Part shown: positions 17,400 to 25,913 of the stretch, one piece after another
How the letters are laid out: the number at the start of each line of letters is the position of its first letter
How positions within the stretch are numbered: the stretch's first letter is position 1
Origin: JABEVB01 sp049965775
Lineage (GTDB): Bacteria > Planctomycetota > Phycisphaerae > WQYP01
DNA: 40,073 nucleotides
NCBI GenBank assembly: GCA_049965775.1
Contig: JBMFVX010000009.1
Coordinates: 1 to 40,073 of the forward strand
Direction of reading: 5' to 3'
Notes under the pieces: generated by a model
The model's input: the letters and a program-made list of their open reading frames with translations, nothing else
What the model was told of the DNA's origin: nothing
Databases searched by the model: none
Translations under genes and position numbers: made by a program

Positions 17400-18449
17400 A
17401 TGATGAGCGAAAAAGCACGTAACACCATCGTCGGGTTGACCTTCGCCGCAGGCATCCTCCTTTTTATATTGGGAATTGCCTATTTAGGACGCCTGCCCGC
17501 CTTGGGCCCCGACGGTCCTTATACTGTTACCGTCAAAGCATCCAACGCCGATGGCCTCACTTATGGCGACCTTGTTGACATCAGCGGCGTGGTGGTTGGA
17601 ACAGTGCAGTCGGTTTCGCTGCGCAAAAACCTGGACGGAGCCGATATTCTTCTATCAATTTACCGCCGGGTCAGCATCCCGGATAACGCCAGCGCATCCA
17701 TTGGCTCCAAAACCATTGGCACACCGTACATGTCGCTTGTGGTGCCAATCCCGGCCAAACAAACCTACCTGCCTAAGGATGGCACAGCCACGCTTACGGC
17801 AACCATCAAATCTGGTGGACTCATTCCGCAATCGGTCATTACTGATTTTGCCAACATCAGCTCGCAATTTAACAGCCTTAGCCTCAAGCTCGACCTCGTT
17901 GCCACTGATTTGCATTCACTGCTTAAACCGGTAAACCTCACCACCGCCCAGGCAAACGGCAAAGAATCCAGCCAGGCAGATATGAACAACATCAGCGCCC
18001 TGATTCAGCGGCTCAATGCCACCGTATCTTCAGTTAATGGGCTGCTTGAAGACAAAACGCTTCGCAGCCAGGTGCGCACTATTGTCGCCAACATCGCCAC
18101 TTCCTCCGAAGAGCTTAAATCGGTGCTCACCAGCATTCACAATGCGGCCAATCGCGCGGACTCCGTTTTGAAAAGCGCCGGCACAACCGCCGCCGATATA
18201 GACGTTACCACCAAAGAACTTGAGGCTCGCGTGGTGGCCGTTAGCATTAAGCTTACCACCCTGCTCGAGCATGTTGATGCCATAAGCGTAAGCGTCCTTA
18301 AAGGACATGGCACTGTCGGCCGATTGGTCAAAGATCCCCGGCTGTATGATGCTCTGCTGGACGTAAGCCAAAAGCTCAAGAGCACGGTAGACGACCTCCA
18401 TGCCCTGATTAAGCAGGTGCAGGCCAACGGCGTCCATGTAAACTTTTAA
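17400..18449 (+). CDS. mlaD: MlaD/MCE-family lipid-transport substrate-binding protein
   Basis: A 349-residue protein with one N-terminal membrane segment at about 9-30 (GLTFAAGILLFILGIAYLG) and an MCE domain at about 38-118 (ADGLTYGDLVDISGVVVGTVQSV, then GSKTIGTPYMSLV). A long helical region up to about 340 follows, with many Ser/Thr/Asn and heptad-like leucines. MCE proteins form hexameric rings or tunnels that carry phospholipids between the inner and outer membranes, with the permease MlaE and ATPase MlaF. Neither partner is next to it: argJ is upstream and a methyltransferase downstream. The frame opens from a TTG at 17367, but the ATG pair at 17400/17403 behind GGAG is the better start. 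The helical tail is longer than in E. coli MlaD and more like PqiB or plant/actinobacterial MCE proteins. Confidence 0.85.
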   Translation: MMSEKARNTIVGLTFAAGILLFILGIAYLGRLPALGPDGPYTVTVKASNADGLTYGDLVDISGVVVGTVQSVSLRKNLDGADILLSIYRRVSIPDNASASIGSKTIGTPYMSLVVPIPAKQTYLPKDGTATLTATIKSGGLIPQSVITDFANISSQFNSLSLKLDLVATDLHSLLKPVNLTTAQANGKESSQADMNNISALIQRLNATVSSVNGLLEDKTLRSQVRTIVANIATSSEELKSVLTSIHNAANRADSVLKSAGTTAADIDVTTKELEARVVAVSIKLTTLLEHVDAISVSVLKGHGTVGRLVKDPRLYDALLDVSQKLKSTVDDLHALIKQVQANGVHVNF

Positions 18450-18529
18450 TGTGCTTTCGGCGCAGGCAAGCCGCGTGCACTCGCACCTTGTAAAGCCCGG
18501 CGTACAGTCATTAAACAAACGGCGGACGA

Positions 18530-19369
18530 ATGCTTCGCAAAGCCACGGTTCCACAGCACGGCCAAACCAGTCACGATGTTCTGCAGCAGCGGGCCCTCGC
18601 CTGGAAACAAAGGCCGGTGCTGCGCCTGGTATATAGGCAATATTTTTCTCAGATGGCCGCCGAATTTGTCGTTCGCGGCGATCCGGGGTCAAATCGCCAT
18701 GGACGGGTGGTGGAGATCGGCGGCGGTGCCGGCCACTTTAAGGAGTTTTATCCGGATGTTGTCGTCACCGACCTTGTTCCCAATGAGTTTATTGACCTGG
18801 CGGTAGACGCGTTGCGGCTCCCATTTGCCGATCAAAGCGTTGACAACCTGGTGCTCCAGGATGTAATCCACCACTTGCCTCTGCCGCTGCGGTTCTTTGC
18901 CGAGGCGCAGCGTGTTCTTACGCCGGGCGGCCGGCTGGTAATGACCGAACCGTATATTTCCGCCGTTTCTGGCATATGCTATCGCACCTCTCATCCTGAA
19001 CCGGTCAACATGCAATCAGCCATTTTTGCCGACGAGGCGGCTCAATCATCAGGCGCACCGGCATCAGACCCAATCCCCATCATCGGCGAAGGCCCCTTCG
19101 CCAGCAATCAGGCGGTGCCTACCTTGCTCTTCTTTAAGCACTGGGCAGAGTTTCAGAAGCGGTTTCCGCAATTTGTTTTGAAGCGACGACAAACGCACAG
19201 CATGATGCTCTACCCGCTCTCCGGTGGATTTTCCGGCCCGGTGCTAATGCCGCATTTCGCGGCTCATGCCGCACAAAAATTCGAGCGACTCCTCACTCCG
19301 CTGGCGCGGTGGTTGGCCTTCAGAATGTTAATTGTGCTTGAAAAGATCCCTGCCGTACCGCCATCTTGA
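18530..19369 (+). CDS. Class I SAM-dependent methyltransferase
   Basis: A 279-residue Rossmann-fold methyltransferase. Motif I is VVEIGGGAGHFKE (about 61-73), the acidic residue after strand 2 is in VVVTDLVPNEF, then ALRLPFADQSVDNLVLQDVIHHLP and VLTPGGRLVMTEPY give motifs II to post-II. This arrangement is that of Methyltransf_11 small-molecule or lipid methylases. The C-terminal 120 residues are not recognised but contain hydrophobic stretches (LLFFKHWAEFQ, WLAFRMLIVLEKIP) which could bind a membrane or a lipid substrate. It starts 80 nt after the MCE gene on the same strand and could share its transcript. The ribosome site before the ATG is weak (GGCGGACGA). The substrate is not known. Confidence 0.8.
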   Translation: MLRKATVPQHGQTSHDVLQQRALAWKQRPVLRLVYRQYFSQMAAEFVVRGDPGSNRHGRVVEIGGGAGHFKEFYPDVVVTDLVPNEFIDLAVDALRLPFADQSVDNLVLQDVIHHLPLPLRFFAEAQRVLTPGGRLVMTEPYISAVSGICYRTSHPEPVNMQSAIFADEAAQSSGAPASDPIPIIGEGPFASNQAVPTLLFFKHWAEFQKRFPQFVLKRRQTHSMMLYPLSGGFSGPVLMPHFAAHAAQKFERLLTPLARWLAFRMLIVLEKIPAVPPS

Positions 19370-19422
19370 AAGCGTGATGGTTATCATCATGATGCGGTCG
19401 CCGCTGAAATTGTCGCGTGAGT

Positions 19423-20559
19423 CTACGCATCGGCAGGGGAGTCGCCCTGCGGCCCAGCCAGCACGATGGCGTTTTTGCCCATCGCCTTCGCCCGCATGAG
19501 TTCGCCATCGGCTACTTCCATAAGCTGCGGCAGGCTTTGCGCATCCCACGGAAACGTCGCCAAACCGCCGCTGATGCTTAATCGCCCGGCAATCGGACCT
19601 CCATCCCTGTTCCAGGGATGTTCGGCCACCGCCTTGCGGAAGCGATGGGCAATAGCCAGCACACTGCGCGGATGCTCGCTGTCAGGCTGACGAGGGCGGT
19701 CGTTATCCCAAAAAATCACGGCAAACTCGTCTCCACCGATGCGGGCCACAAGGTCTTTGGGCCGCGTGCAATGCCGCAGCAGCCCAATGACTTCGCGAAT
19801 AATTGCATCACCCGCCGCATGGCCGAATTGATCGTTGTATTGCTTGAAATCATCAATATCAAACAGCAGCAATGTTACGCAGAAGCGGTCTTTGCGGGCC
19901 TTTTCCAGCAGTTGCGGCACCTTCTCCAGAAAATAGCGGCGGTTAAACGAGCCGGATAGCTCATCGGTCTCGGCGAGCCGCCGCCAATGCGCCATACGCA
20001 GTTCAATTGCCAGAAGCGCCGCCAGCCACGTGCCGGCCTGCTGCAACTGCTCGGCAACACGCGAGCTTTTGGCTCCGCCCGACAGCACCAGCTTGCCAAA
20101 GTATTTATCGCCCTGCATGAGCGGTACGTGACCTTTGGCCAACGACATGGAATCCGGCGTTTTTCCCTCGGCAACTTCAAAGCGAAGCTCACCCGGCCAG
20201 CGTAAGTTCGCCTGCAGTTCATGTAGAGCCGCTTCAATTAACTTACCTTCACCTTGCGCGATAAGGTCCAAAAGCTTCGCATGACTGCTTACCGGCAGCT
20301 TCAGCCCCATACCCGCCGCAAGCATTTCCGCCTCGGCATTTGATGCGGCAGATGCCCCGGCAGTTCCAGAAGGCTCACTTGGCTGATTACCTGATTTGCC
20401 GCGGCCGCGCGGTGCGGGAATTATCGGCTTAAATTCAAAAATCTTGCCCTGCTTCTCATCGGATCTGCTCTTGGCAGACGCCTGCGGCGAGCTAAACGGC
20501 AGTGATCGCCCACCGCCCGGTCGTGCGACGCCTCCATCTCCTGTATCCGCTTGTGACAT
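19423..20559 (-). CDS. Soluble GGDEF diguanylate cyclase
   Basis: A 378-residue diguanylate cyclase making cyclic di-GMP from two GTP. From the ATG at 20559 (behind AGAGG), residues 1-80 are Gly/Ser/Pro-rich and probably disordered. Residues 85-190 look like a GAF-type sensor (LRFEVAEG, HVPLMQGDKYFGKLVLSG), and residues 195-365 are the GGDEF domain. The active site is intact: IGGDEF with GGDEF at 275-279, FDIDDFKQYND with the metal-binding Asp, and the inhibitory I-site RPKD at 266-269, exactly five residues before GGDEF. Enzyme activity with product feedback inhibition is therefore expected. There is no membrane segment. The frame is open upstream to 20616, but the ribosome site favours 20559. 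It converges on the methyltransferase gene with a 53-nt gap. Confidence 0.93.
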   Translation of the reverse strand: MSQADTGDGGVARPGGGRSLPFSSPQASAKSRSDEKQGKIFEFKPIIPAPRGRGKSGNQPSEPSGTAGASAASNAEAEMLAAGMGLKLPVSSHAKLLDLIAQGEGKLIEAALHELQANLRWPGELRFEVAEGKTPDSMSLAKGHVPLMQGDKYFGKLVLSGGAKSSRVAEQLQQAGTWLAALLAIELRMAHWRRLAETDELSGSFNRRYFLEKVPQLLEKARKDRFCVTLLLFDIDDFKQYNDQFGHAAGDAIIREVIGLLRHCTRPKDLVARIGGDEFAVIFWDNDRPRQPDSEHPRSVLAIAHRFRKAVAEHPWNRDGGPIAGRLSISGGLATFPWDAQSLPQLMEVADGELMRAKAMGKNAIVLAGPQGDSPADA

Positions 20560-20745
20560 GCAACACCTCTCTCTCGATCCAAACAGGCGGCCCCGCAGAC
20601 GCGTCCTTCGGATCAAGCCGAGTCATCAATCTATATAAGCAACGTCGTCAAACCGCGATCGTTGCCATGACCCCGCTATATTCTACCCTTGCGGCCACCA
20701 TTGGCAACCGCCAGTAATTGTGCGTTCGCCCGAAGGTCCTTATGC

Positions 20746-20772
20746 CCTGATTTTGACACAAGTTAAATCAGG
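20746..20772. promoter_or_regulatory. Operator-like palindrome overlapping a -35-like TTGACA
   Basis: CCTGATTT at 20746-20753 and AAATCAGG at 20765-20772 form an 8-bp perfect inverted repeat around an 11-nt spacer. TTGACA sits at 20753-20758. The -10 at the expected distance (around 20776-20781, CATTTA) is weak. The layout suggests binding of a dimeric regulator or a small hairpin. Confidence 0.35.
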
Positions 20773-20882
20773 ACACATTTAGGGAGACTCTGCCTGTGCA
20801 TAATTTTAGCTCAAAACAAGCGGAAAACCTAATAAAATCTGTAATTTTTATCCGTCCAATAATACCGCAGACTTTGCCCTTT

Positions 20883-20909
20883 GCGCGGCGGCAATCTCCG
20901 CCGCCGCGC
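20883..20909. other. Very stable GC hairpin upstream of the CoaB-like gene
   Basis: GCGCGGCGGC at 20883-20892 and GCCGCCGCGC at 20900-20909 form a perfect 10-bp stem with the 7-nt loop AATCTCC. Only TTTC follows on plus, so it is at best a weak terminator. It lies 124 nt before the ATG at 21034. Confidence 0.55.
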
Positions 20910-21033
20910 TTTCACCAATGCCTCTTCATCCCAATAACCTTCAAAAGCCATCTCCGTCTCCGGTCGTTTCTAACCTTGGCCTCTGGCCATAGGGCATTCT
21001 CACATTCCCACGATTGCGATACGATACTTGGTT

Positions 21034-21795
21034 ATGAGCACCGCCGTTAACTTTCTCGTCGTCGCCGGCAACACCTATGAACCTATGGACAAGGTGCGCC
21101 ATTGGAGCAATATTTTTACCGGCAAAACCGGTCACGACATTGCCGCTGCCCTGCTGCCGGTTGGCACTGTAACGCTCCTTACCAGTAACGAGCCTATGGC
21201 GAAGGCGCTGCGCGAGACCAACGGGAGCGAAGGACTCACAATCAAAACGTTTCGGTCTTACAACGACCTCGATTTGGCTCTGACCAGCCAAATGGCCTCA
21301 ACTAACTATGCAGCGGTGTTTATGGTGGCAGCCGTAAGCGACTACAGTCCCGTAGGGGCCTACCGCATTATCTCGGCCGAGCCTGCTTCCGGGCAACCTG
21401 CCGGGAGTGAAGTATGGGTGGTTGAACCCGTTCGTGAAGATAAAATTGCCGGCTCGCTCGGACAGGTGGCTTTTCGCGGCCGGCAAACTCCAAAACTGGT
21501 AGATAAGTTCCGCCACGAATGGCGTTTCCAGGGCGTACTGGTAAAGTTTAAGTTGGAGGCCGGTATTACGGAACAGCAGCTTGTGGCCATCGCCGAGCAA
21601 AGCCGCCGCCACAGCGGTGCCGACATTCTCGTCGCCAATCTTCTGGAGATGGTGCAAGGCCCCGCACCGGCCGCATACATCCTTGACGATTTAGGAGCCA
21701 CCCGCGTTGATCGCAGCGAACTTGCCCAACGGCTCGTGCGGCAGGTTTTACTCCGGATTCAAGAACAACCACCTGCATTGCAGGCAGGGCACTAG
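21034..21795 (+). CDS. Stand-alone CoaB-like flavoprotein (phosphopantothenate-cysteine ligase domain)
   Basis: A 253-residue protein with the fold of the CoaB half of the CoaBC enzyme, which joins cysteine to 4'-phosphopantothenate in coenzyme A synthesis. The N-terminal motif VVAGNTYEPMDKVRHWSN and FTGKTGHDIAAAL corresponds to the CoaB T-x-G-x-T-x-E-P-I-D-x-V-R and GxxG nucleotide-binding loop. FMVAAVSDYSP matches the A-A-V-(A/S)-D-(Y/F) motif, and the later FKLEAG and ADILVANLLE match conserved CoaB stretches. Canonical CoaBC starts with a flavin decarboxylase (CoaC) domain, which is absent here. TTG at 21028 is in frame, but the ATG at 21034 is preferred. With panB in the same window, a role in pantothenate/CoA metabolism is likely, though the gene could be a divergent paralogue. 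Confidence 0.8.
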   Translation: MSTAVNFLVVAGNTYEPMDKVRHWSNIFTGKTGHDIAAALLPVGTVTLLTSNEPMAKALRETNGSEGLTIKTFRSYNDLDLALTSQMASTNYAAVFMVAAVSDYSPVGAYRIISAEPASGQPAGSEVWVVEPVREDKIAGSLGQVAFRGRQTPKLVDKFRHEWRFQGVLVKFKLEAGITEQQLVAIAEQSRRHSGADILVANLLEMVQGPAPAAYILDDLGATRVDRSELAQRLVRQVLLRIQEQPPALQAGH

Positions 21796-21840
21796 GAATT
21801 GCCTTTCCTGTGTTAAGTTGTTGGCGCAGGGTAAACAGCG

Positions 21841-23025
21841 TTATGCGAGCGATTCGGCCAGCTGCGATGGGGGTGCCTCGACGGGAGGTTTTTCCGGAAA
21901 ATGCAGCCATTGGTCGCTGTGCGGGTCATCCATCGGCAGCAGTGTGTAGGTGCTGCCCGGAGGCACCAGGTCCAGTGAGTTGCATTTGCTGCTTAAGCCC
22001 GCAATGACGTATTCTGCCGCATTGCGCAGGGCCTCTGGCGGGTTTTGTGCGATGCCATGCTGTGTTGAATCAATCGTATCAATGTTGATAAGGGCAAGCG
22101 CCTCGAGCAATTGGTCGCGATGCGTTCTGCCGGACGAAATGGCCCGCGGCGCAGCCACCGGAGAGCCGGCTATCAGCAGTCCCACGGCAAAGTTGTCCTG
22201 TATGCCATGACAAATCAGCGACGCGGCAAGCTCGATGGCGCGTTCGCTCTGCATGCGGCCATCAGGTACATCGGCCCACGGGCGGATGTCGAGCACAACT
22301 ATCATGGTCGGCGGCGTGTCGGATGTCATTTCACGCACCACCATTCGGCCCGTGCGCGCGCTGGAACGCCAGTGAATACTGCGAATGCTGTCGCCAGGCT
22401 GGTACTCGCGCAAGCCGAAGAACTCATCTGTGCCGCCGCGAGCCTGCGAGGTGATCGTGCCGGTGGTGCTGAATGTGCGTGTGCGGGCCAAAAGCTGTTG
22501 ATTCAAAAAGCCGATGCGCGGGTAGACAATAATCTTATGCGGGCTTAAGTAGTGGATGGCCCTGTTGACAAAGCCAAATGGAAATGAGCAGCACACCCGC
22601 AACTCGCGCAGTTCCAATTCGCCGCGTGTCTCCGAAATAAGGTGTGTGAGCACCAGAGTGTTATGCCGCGGCCCCAAATGCAGACAATAGCCCTCGGGCA
22701 CGGTTCGCAACTTGCCCGAAAAGCGCGCCTCGGTTACGCGAATGGCGCATGAGGGCCATATCTTTTTGTTGTTGAGCAAACGATAGTGCACCTCCGCCGG
22801 CTGGCCCACCACGGCATGGTCGCCCACCATGCGGGCGACTTCGAGCCGACGCAGCAGAAGGTTGCCCATAACGCCCGAAACAATGATGGCGCCTAATATG
22901 ATGCCCAAAGTCCAGAACAGCACGTTCGTCTGGCTGTTAACCGCGGCGATAAGCACAAAGCACAAAACTCCGGCAAATACAAAGCCGGTAAAAGTAAGCT
23001 CGTAATAAGTCTTAAATATTTTCAT
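21841..23025 (-). CDS. DUF58 domain membrane protein
   Basis: A 394-residue protein with two membrane segments near the N-terminus (about 10-30 and 36-56, FVFAGVLCFVLIAAV and LGIILGAIIVSGVMG), then a soluble domain. The DUF58 signature is clear: LREYQPGDSIRSIHWRSSAR at about 207-226, followed by MIVVLDIRPWAD, which is the start of a von Willebrand factor A-like fold. DUF58 proteins nearly always pair with MoxR AAA+ ATPases, and the moxR gene lies 23 nt upstream on the same strand. Such pairs are thought to act as chaperones or in cell-envelope stress, but the exact role is unclear. The usual third partner, a transglutaminase-like membrane protein, is not next to them. Confidence 0.92.
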   Translation of the reverse strand: MKIFKTYYELTFTGFVFAGVLCFVLIAAVNSQTNVLFWTLGIILGAIIVSGVMGNLLLRRLEVARMVGDHAVVGQPAEVHYRLLNNKKIWPSCAIRVTEARFSGKLRTVPEGYCLHLGPRHNTLVLTHLISETRGELELRELRVCCSFPFGFVNRAIHYLSPHKIIVYPRIGFLNQQLLARTRTFSTTGTITSQARGGTDEFFGLREYQPGDSIRSIHWRSSARTGRMVVREMTSDTPPTMIVVLDIRPWADVPDGRMQSERAIELAASLICHGIQDNFAVGLLIAGSPVAAPRAISSGRTHRDQLLEALALINIDTIDSTQHGIAQNPPEALRNAAEYVIAGLSSKCNSLDLVPPGSTYTLLPMDDPHSDQWLHFPEKPPVEAPPSQLAESLA

Positions 23026-23048
23026 CGGGCTTCCGCCGACACGCCACG

Positions 23049-23975
23049 CTAAAGAGGACAGGGCACATTTTGCAGCACATCGTGCATGATGCGAATGGTG
23101 GTGCTTACATCGCCATTGGACATGTAATTTTTACTGATCACTCGATGGGCGCACACCGGCACCACAAGCTCTTTCAGATCGTCGGGGGTTACATAGTCGC
23201 GCCCGTTGATAAACGCCAGCGCCTGCACCGCCTGCATGAGCGCCAGCGAACCGCGCGGTGAAATGCCGGTATGCAGCAGTTCGTGCTTGCGCGTGGCTTC
23301 CACAATGTCCATAAGGTATTCCGCCAGCAGCGGATCAAGCTTTACCTGCGCCACTTGCCCCTGCAGCGCCTTGACATCATCTGCGCTAAGCACCGGGTCG
23401 AGATGATCCAGCCGTGTGCGGCCGGGTTGCTGACGCAAAATCTCGAGTTCACGCTCGCGTTCGGGGTAGCCGAGATTGATGCGCAGCAGGAAGCGGTCCA
23501 ACTGGTTTTCCGGCAGAAAATAGGTGCCTTCAAATTCAAACGGATTCTGCGTGGCCACCACCATAAAAGGCTGCGGCAGCGGCATGGTTTGGCCGTCGGC
23601 GGATACGCACGCGTCATTCATGGCTTCAAGCAGGGCGCTTTGGGTGCGCGGCGTGGTTCTATTGATTTCATCTGCGAGGACAATGTTCGCAAAAACAGGG
23701 CCAGGCTTGAATACAAAGCTTTGTTTGTCCTGGCTGTAAACAGATACACCAATAATGTCCGCCGGCAAAAGATCCGGCGTCAGTTGAATGCGGCTGAACT
23801 GGCAGTTGATGCTGCGAGCCAATGCGCGGGCCAGCACGGTTTTACCAACGCCGGGCACATCTTCAATAAGCACATGGCCCCGGGCCAGTAGACCCACCAT
23901 TAAATGAGTAATGGCTTGCGGCCGGCCAAAAAATACCGATTCGATGTTGCGCCGTAAACGTTCGATGGGTTGCAT
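23049..23975 (-). CDS. MoxR-family AAA+ ATPase
   Basis: A 308-residue AAA+ ATPase of the MoxR family. Walker A is GVGKT at 42-46 and Walker B is NIVLADE at 97-103. The family hallmarks LTPDLLPADIIG, RTTPRTQSALLEAM and TQNPFEFEGTYFLPE are all present, as are the sensor-like SPRGSLALMQAVQA and the C-terminal lid. MoxR proteins form hexamers that remodel partner proteins, often those with VWA domains. The next gene downstream (23 nt) is DUF58, giving the classical pair. The ATG at 23975 gives a typical length for the family. Confidence 0.95.
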   Translation of the reverse strand: MQPIERLRRNIESVFFGRPQAITHLMVGLLARGHVLIEDVPGVGKTVLARALARSINCQFSRIQLTPDLLPADIIGVSVYSQDKQSFVFKPGPVFANIVLADEINRTTPRTQSALLEAMNDACVSADGQTMPLPQPFMVVATQNPFEFEGTYFLPENQLDRFLLRINLGYPERERELEILRQQPGRTRLDHLDPVLSADDVKALQGQVAQVKLDPLLAEYLMDIVEATRKHELLHTGISPRGSLALMQAVQALAFINGRDYVTPDDLKELVVPVCAHRVISKNYMSNGDVSTTIRIMHDVLQNVPCPL

Positions 23976-24299
23976 TGTGCCTCACCGGAGAATCTCGTTA
24001 CCCGTTTGCTGCCGCCCGCAAGTATAGGCGAACGGGCCTAATTTGGCCAAAGCGCCCTGCTGGCAACTGCTGGGGTTGTTATCGGCAATTGGCCGAGTGT
24101 TGCACCACCCGGCATTACCGTACACCATCATAACGTCCGCCTCGGGCATTGGTTGCGAAAGGCTGCGATTTACCGTGACACGTCCAACGGCGCGCCAGTC
24201 CTCCAATCGCGGCCAGTGGCGAATTGCATCATTCCCCGGCCTGCCAAGTGGTTTAGAGGGCTGATATCTGCTACTATTTGAGCAAGTTCGGCGTGCCCC
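23976..24299. other. Divergent intergenic region between moxR and rimO
   Basis: No gene, RNA or clear promoter is recognised in these 324 bases. It should contain promoters for both divergent genes. Confidence 0.4.
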
Positions 24300-25874
24300 A
24301 TGGCACGGATGGAAGTTTACCGGCGTGAGGCAATGGCAAAACTCGGCACACACACGCAATCAAAGCCAACGCGGCCGACGCGCAGTCGTTTGCATCGCGA
24401 AAGCGTCGCATTTGTTTCGTTGGGCTGCCCTAAGAATCTTGTGGACAGCGAAAAAATGCTCGGTTTGCTGACCGAAGACGGCATCTCCGTCACCCCCGAC
24501 CAAGACAGTGCTGATGCGATTGTCATTAACACCTGTGGCTTTCTGGAAGCCAGCAAAGACGAATCGCTGCAGGTGATTCATGAAGCTATTGAGCACAAGC
24601 GAGCCGCCGCACGCAAGGGCCGACCGGTGCGCGTGGTGGTCGCGGGATGTCTGGTGCAACGGCACAAAGCCAAATTGCTGCAAACGGCGCCTGAAATTGA
24701 TGCTCTCATTGGTGTTTTTGACCGCGATAAAATTGTGCGGGCCGTCCGCGGAAACTCCGCCGCCCGCACCCGCCAAGCCGCCGGCGACTTGGGCTTGTTT
24801 CATCCCGTGTCACAGTGGATTGGCCGGCATGATCGTTCGCAGCCCGGCTATACGGAAGATGATTCCGCACGTTTGCGCCTTACGCCGCGTCATTATGCAT
24901 ACCTTCGCATGAGCGAGGGCTGCAACCAAGGCTGCACATTCTGCACCATACCCAGCATCCGCGGACGCATGCGCAGCAAACCGCTGGCTGCCATATTGGC
25001 CGAAGCGCGGGAGTTGGTGGAAGACGGAGCCTTTGAAATCAACCTCATCGGCCAGGATACGACCAGCTATGGAGCCGACATCGGCTACACAGGCTCCGAC
25101 CAGGGTCTGGTGGGGTTGTTGAACGAGCTTGACCGGCAATCGGGCGCCGGCTGGCTGCGCCTCATGTACGCTTACCCAAGTTGCTTCACCGATGAGATGA
25201 TCCGAGCGATTGCCGCAGCGCCTCGTGTCGTCAAGTATATTGACATGCCGTTGCAGCATATCAATGACGATATTCTCTACGCCATGCGCCGCAAAGTTAC
25301 ACGCAAACAAATTGAAGCCTTGTTGCATAAGCTGCGCAGTTGGGTCCCCGGCATTTCCATTCGTACCACATTTATCAGCGGCTTTCCGGGAGAAACCCCA
25401 CCCCAGCATAAAGAACTTCTCGCCTTCATCAAAGATTTTGAATTTGACTGCCTCGGCGTATTTGAATACTCGCCCGAACCGGGCACACCCGCGGGCCGAC
25501 TTTGGCAAACGCAGGGCATTGCCGCGGAAGTTGCCGCCGAGCGCAAAGCCGACATTATGCTGGCCCAGCAGAAAATTGTCTTTAAACGCAACAAACAACA
25601 GGTCGGCCGTGAACTTGAAGTGCTGGTGGATCGCGTAGACCCAAAACAGCGGAAAGCATACGCCCGGCACGCCGGCCAAGCGCCGGACATAGACTCGGTT
25701 GTGATGTTGAACTTGGCCAAATCAAATCAACCTGCGCCGGGTGAAGTACTGAAGGCTGTGGTCACTGACTGGCAGGATTACGACTTGATCGCCGAGCCGT
25801 TGACTTTGCAACTGATTGCTCCATCGCCGCTGAAGCCGCACCGTCAGGTGCGTTTGCCGGTAATGTCAGCCTGA
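24300..25874 (+). CDS. rimO: Ribosomal protein uS12 methylthiotransferase
   Basis: RimO is a radical-SAM enzyme that adds a methylthio group to an aspartate of ribosomal protein S12. The 524-residue protein has the N-terminal cluster domain with C43 (VSLGCPKNLVDSE), C79 (NTCGF) and C117 (VAGCL), the radical-SAM motif C208/C212/C215 (CNQGCTFC), then RTTFISGFPGET and FEYSPEPGTPA. A C-terminal TRAM domain from about 435 binds S12. The exact sequence SLGCPKNLVDSE separates it from MiaB, the tRNA enzyme. Length is near 524 instead of the common 440-460, due to a longer N-terminus and an insertion before the radical-SAM motif. The first 12 residues are doubtful; in-frame ATGs at 24309 and 24333 are alternative starts, and none has a well-placed ribosome site. 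It is followed 39 nt later by pgsA. Confidence 0.95.
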   Translation: MARMEVYRREAMAKLGTHTQSKPTRPTRSRLHRESVAFVSLGCPKNLVDSEKMLGLLTEDGISVTPDQDSADAIVINTCGFLEASKDESLQVIHEAIEHKRAAARKGRPVRVVVAGCLVQRHKAKLLQTAPEIDALIGVFDRDKIVRAVRGNSAARTRQAAGDLGLFHPVSQWIGRHDRSQPGYTEDDSARLRLTPRHYAYLRMSEGCNQGCTFCTIPSIRGRMRSKPLAAILAEARELVEDGAFEINLIGQDTTSYGADIGYTGSDQGLVGLLNELDRQSGAGWLRLMYAYPSCFTDEMIRAIAAAPRVVKYIDMPLQHINDDILYAMRRKVTRKQIEALLHKLRSWVPGISIRTTFISGFPGETPPQHKELLAFIKDFEFDCLGVFEYSPEPGTPAGRLWQTQGIAAEVAAERKADIMLAQQKIVFKRNKQQVGRELEVLVDRVDPKQRKAYARHAGQAPDIDSVVMLNLAKSNQPAPGEVLKAVVTDWQDYDLIAEPLTLQLIAPSPLKPHRQVRLPVMSA

Positions 25875-25913
25875 AGAATACACAGAGTTTCAAGCTGGAT
25901 CGGACTGTCCAAC

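Larger units (their letters stand above)
20560..21033. other. Divergent intergenic region between the GGDEF and CoaB-like genes
   Basis: A region of 474 bases without a convincing gene. It carries the palindrome at 20746-20772, an AT-rich stretch at about 20796-20870, and a very stable hairpin at 20883-20909. A short open frame at 20796-21050 is not supported by composition or similarity. Confidence 0.5.

Noticed and set aside
20796..21050. Small plus frame before the CoaB-like gene
   Set aside because: It runs through the stable hairpin and an AT-rich stretch, with no coding-like composition.
24810..25679. Minus frame of 289 codons opposite rimO
   Set aside because: Antisense shadow of a conserved radical-SAM gene.
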